Source: Gammaproteobacteria bacterium (lineage in GTDB: Bacteria; Pseudomonadota; Gammaproteobacteria; Steroidobacterales; Woeseiaceae). From it: a stretch of 6,803 nt of DNA. The DNA is taken from NCBI GenBank assembly GCA_003645495.1, contig QNFK01000101.1:1-6803 (forward strand), in the 5' to 3' direction. Position 1 is the stretch's first letter. Every line of letters begins with the position of its first letter. Under the pieces are notes generated by a model, which was not told where the DNA came from, searched no databases, and was given only the letters and a program-made list of their open reading frames with translations. The translations under genes were made by a program, and so were the position numbers. Of the stretch, positions 5,427 through 6,803 are shown in pieces.

Positions 5427-6803
5427 TTGAGCTCGGCTGCCCCACAAACACTATTTGAGAAAGTCTGGTCCGATCACCTGGTACAGGATGAATCTTCGGC
5501 TACACCGGCCATTCTCTATGTCGACCTGCACCTCATCCATGAGGTCACTACACCGCAGGCGTTCACAATCTTGCGTGAACTGGGTTTGCCGGTACGCCGC
5601 CCGGATCTGACGCTGGCCACGATGGATCATTCCACACCGACTACGCCGGTCAGGAGCTTTAAAGACCTGGCGGTGGTCGGCGAAGGCGCTGCCAACCAGG
5701 TTCTGCAAATGCAGAAAAACTGTGCAGAATTTGGCATCGAACTTTTCGATCTCGACAGCGACCAGCGTGGCATCGTGCACGTTATCGGTCCGGAACTCGG
5801 CGCAACCCAGCCAGGCAAGACTATCGTTTGCGGAGACAGTCATACCAGCACGCATGGTGCATTTGGCGCCCTCGCCTTTGGTATCGGCACCACCGAGGTC
5901 GGTCACGTTCTCGCGACGCAATGCCTGTTGCAACGCAAACCCAGAACGCTGGCGATTGAGGTCAGCGGGCAATTACAGCCGGGCGTGTCGGCTAAGGATG
6001 TCATTCTGGCCATCATCGGTCAGATCGGCCTGGACGGCGGCACCGGGCATGTCATCGAGTACCGCGGTGCTGCGATTACGGCAATGGACATGGAAGCGCG
6101 CATGACAGTCTGCAATATGTCCATTGAGGCCGGCGCAAGAGCTGGCATGATTGCCGCTGACGATACGACGGCGGCGTACCTGCACGGACGTTCCAGGGCG
6201 CCTCAAGGCGCTGCCTGGGACGCTGCAGTGCAGCGGTGGTCATCCCTGCATAGTGACGCTGACGCGAGCTTCGATCGAACTGTGCAAGTGGCTGGCGACA
6301 CGCTCTCGCCAATGGTCACTTTCGGCACCAACCCGGGCATGGTCATTCCGGTTAACGAAGCCGTTCCCGATAGCAATGGCGATGCAAGTTTTCGCAAGGC
6401 GCTGGACTATATGCAGCTGACGCCTGGCAAGCCATTATCTGCAGCAAACGTCGATGTCGTGTTTATCGGCAGTTGCACGAATTCCAGAATCTCCGATCTT
6501 ACGCAGGCGGCAGAAGTCTTGCGCGGCCACAAGATTGCTGATGGCGTGCGCATGCTGGTCGTTCCCGGCTCACAGCAAATCAAATACGCAGCAGAAGCGC
6601 TCGGACTCGATAAAGTGTTCGTCGAAGCCGGCGCAGAGTGGCGCGAATCAGGATGCTCGATGTGTCTTGGCATGAACGGCGACACGGTTGCGAGCGGCGA
6701 GCTTAGTGTAAGCACCAGCAATCGCAATTTCGAAGGCCGGCAAGGCATTGGCGCACGCACCATTCTGGCCAGCCCGATGACTGCAGCCGCATCCGCAATC
6801 GAA
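5427..6803 (+). CDS. leuC: 3-Isopropylmalate dehydratase large subunit (3' end truncated by window)
   Basis: With LeuD it isomerises 2-isopropylmalate to 3-isopropylmalate through a [4Fe-4S] aconitase-type mechanism. The frame is open to the window end (459 codons), so only about ten C-terminal residues are missing. Visible landmarks: TLFEKVW near the N-terminus, LIHEVTTPQAF, a substrate-loop variant MDHSTPT (often MDHNVPT/S), CGDSHTSTHGAFGALAFGIGT (His139), GGTGHVIEY, and the three cluster cysteines Cys350 (GSCTNSR), Cys410 and Cys413 (GCSMC), followed by STSNRNFEGRQG. There is no ATG, GTG or CTG between the ilvE stop (same frame, TGA 5376-5378) and the conserved N-terminus. TTG 5427 is the only NTG codon there and gives MSSAAPQTLFEK, matching the family's start position, but it has no clear Shine-Dalgarno sequence. 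leuD and leuB are expected just downstream. Confidence 0.95.
   Translation, partial: MSSAAPQTLFEKVWSDHLVQDESSATPAILYVDLHLIHEVTTPQAFTILRELGLPVRRPDLTLATMDHSTPTTPVRSFKDLAVVGEGAANQVLQMQKNCAEFGIELFDLDSDQRGIVHVIGPELGATQPGKTIVCGDSHTSTHGAFGALAFGIGTTEVGHVLATQCLLQRKPRTLAIEVSGQLQPGVSAKDVILAIIGQIGLDGGTGHVIEYRGAAITAMDMEARMTVCNMSIEAGARAGMIAADDTTAAYLHGRSRAPQGAAWDAAVQRWSSLHSDADASFDRTVQVAGDTLSPMVTFGTNPGMVIPVNEAVPDSNGDASFRKALDYMQLTPGKPLSAANVDVVFIGSCTNSRISDLTQAAEVLRGHKIADGVRMLVVPGSQQIKYAAEALGLDKVFVEAGAEWRESGCSMCLGMNGDTVASGELSVSTSNRNFEGRQGIGARTILASPMTAAASAIE

Noticed and set aside
5451..5972. 173-codon minus-strand ORF opposite leuC
   Set aside because: The plus-strand frame is a complete LeuC N-terminal region with conserved motifs, so the antisense frame is a shadow.
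5722..6105. 127-codon plus-strand ORF in another frame within leuC
   Set aside because: The translation is low-complexity Arg/Ser/Ala-rich, while the LeuC frame is uninterrupted and conserved throughout; no frameshift is needed.
1..6803. A novel defence or mobile system in the window
   Set aside because: All long frames are standard branched-chain amino acid enzymes with intact motifs, and no transposase, integrase, toxin or nuclease is seen.

Overview
The window holds the promoter-proximal part of a branched-chain amino acid (Ile/Val/Leu) biosynthetic operon on the + strand, read through five enzyme genes: ilvC (648-1634), a single-domain threonine dehydratase, ilvA-like (1653-2735), leuA (2767-4335), ilvE (4419-5378) and leuC (5427 to the window end, truncated by about ten codons). 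All reading frames are intact and key catalytic residues are visible in each product. The moderate GC content, the class I ketol-acid reductoisomerase with a GPGDLVRR segment, and the ilvC/dehydratase/leuA order suggest a gammaproteobacterium related to the xanthomonad side of that class. That assignment is an inference from remembered family sequences, not from a search.

Layout. Positions 1-69 are the last 22 codons of an upstream same-strand gene, probably a quinone oxidoreductase or zinc-type dehydrogenase of the MDR family. Positions 70-389 contain no gene: there is an AT-rich inverted repeat just after that stop, then a MITE-like palindromic element (about 151-330) whose right arm is present twice, 35 bp apart. 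Positions 390-590 are the control region: a good -35/-10 pair, a 33-codon leader peptide ORF with a Leu/Val-rich stretch, mutually exclusive RNA pairings, and an intrinsic terminator ending 58 bases before the ilvC start. This has every element of classical transcription attenuation by a translated leader peptide.

How the genes work together. The dehydratase makes 2-oxobutyrate from threonine for isoleucine. IlvC carries out the isomeroreduction step of both the Ile and Val routes. LeuA diverts 2-oxoisovalerate into leucine synthesis, LeuC (with LeuD, presumably just beyond the window) isomerises isopropylmalate, and IlvE performs the final transamination for all three amino acids. Acetohydroxyacid synthase (ilvB/G plus small subunit), ilvD, leuD and leuB are not in the window. 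Leucine/valine-sensitive attenuation ahead of ilvC would control the whole set.

The window is mostly well-known metabolism. The most noteworthy items are the unlabelled leader peptide and attenuator, the composite palindromic repeat, the absence of acetohydroxyacid synthase genes between ilvC and the dehydratase, and leuC having only a TTG as a plausible start codon. I saw no evidence of a novel defence, mobile or regulatory protein system.
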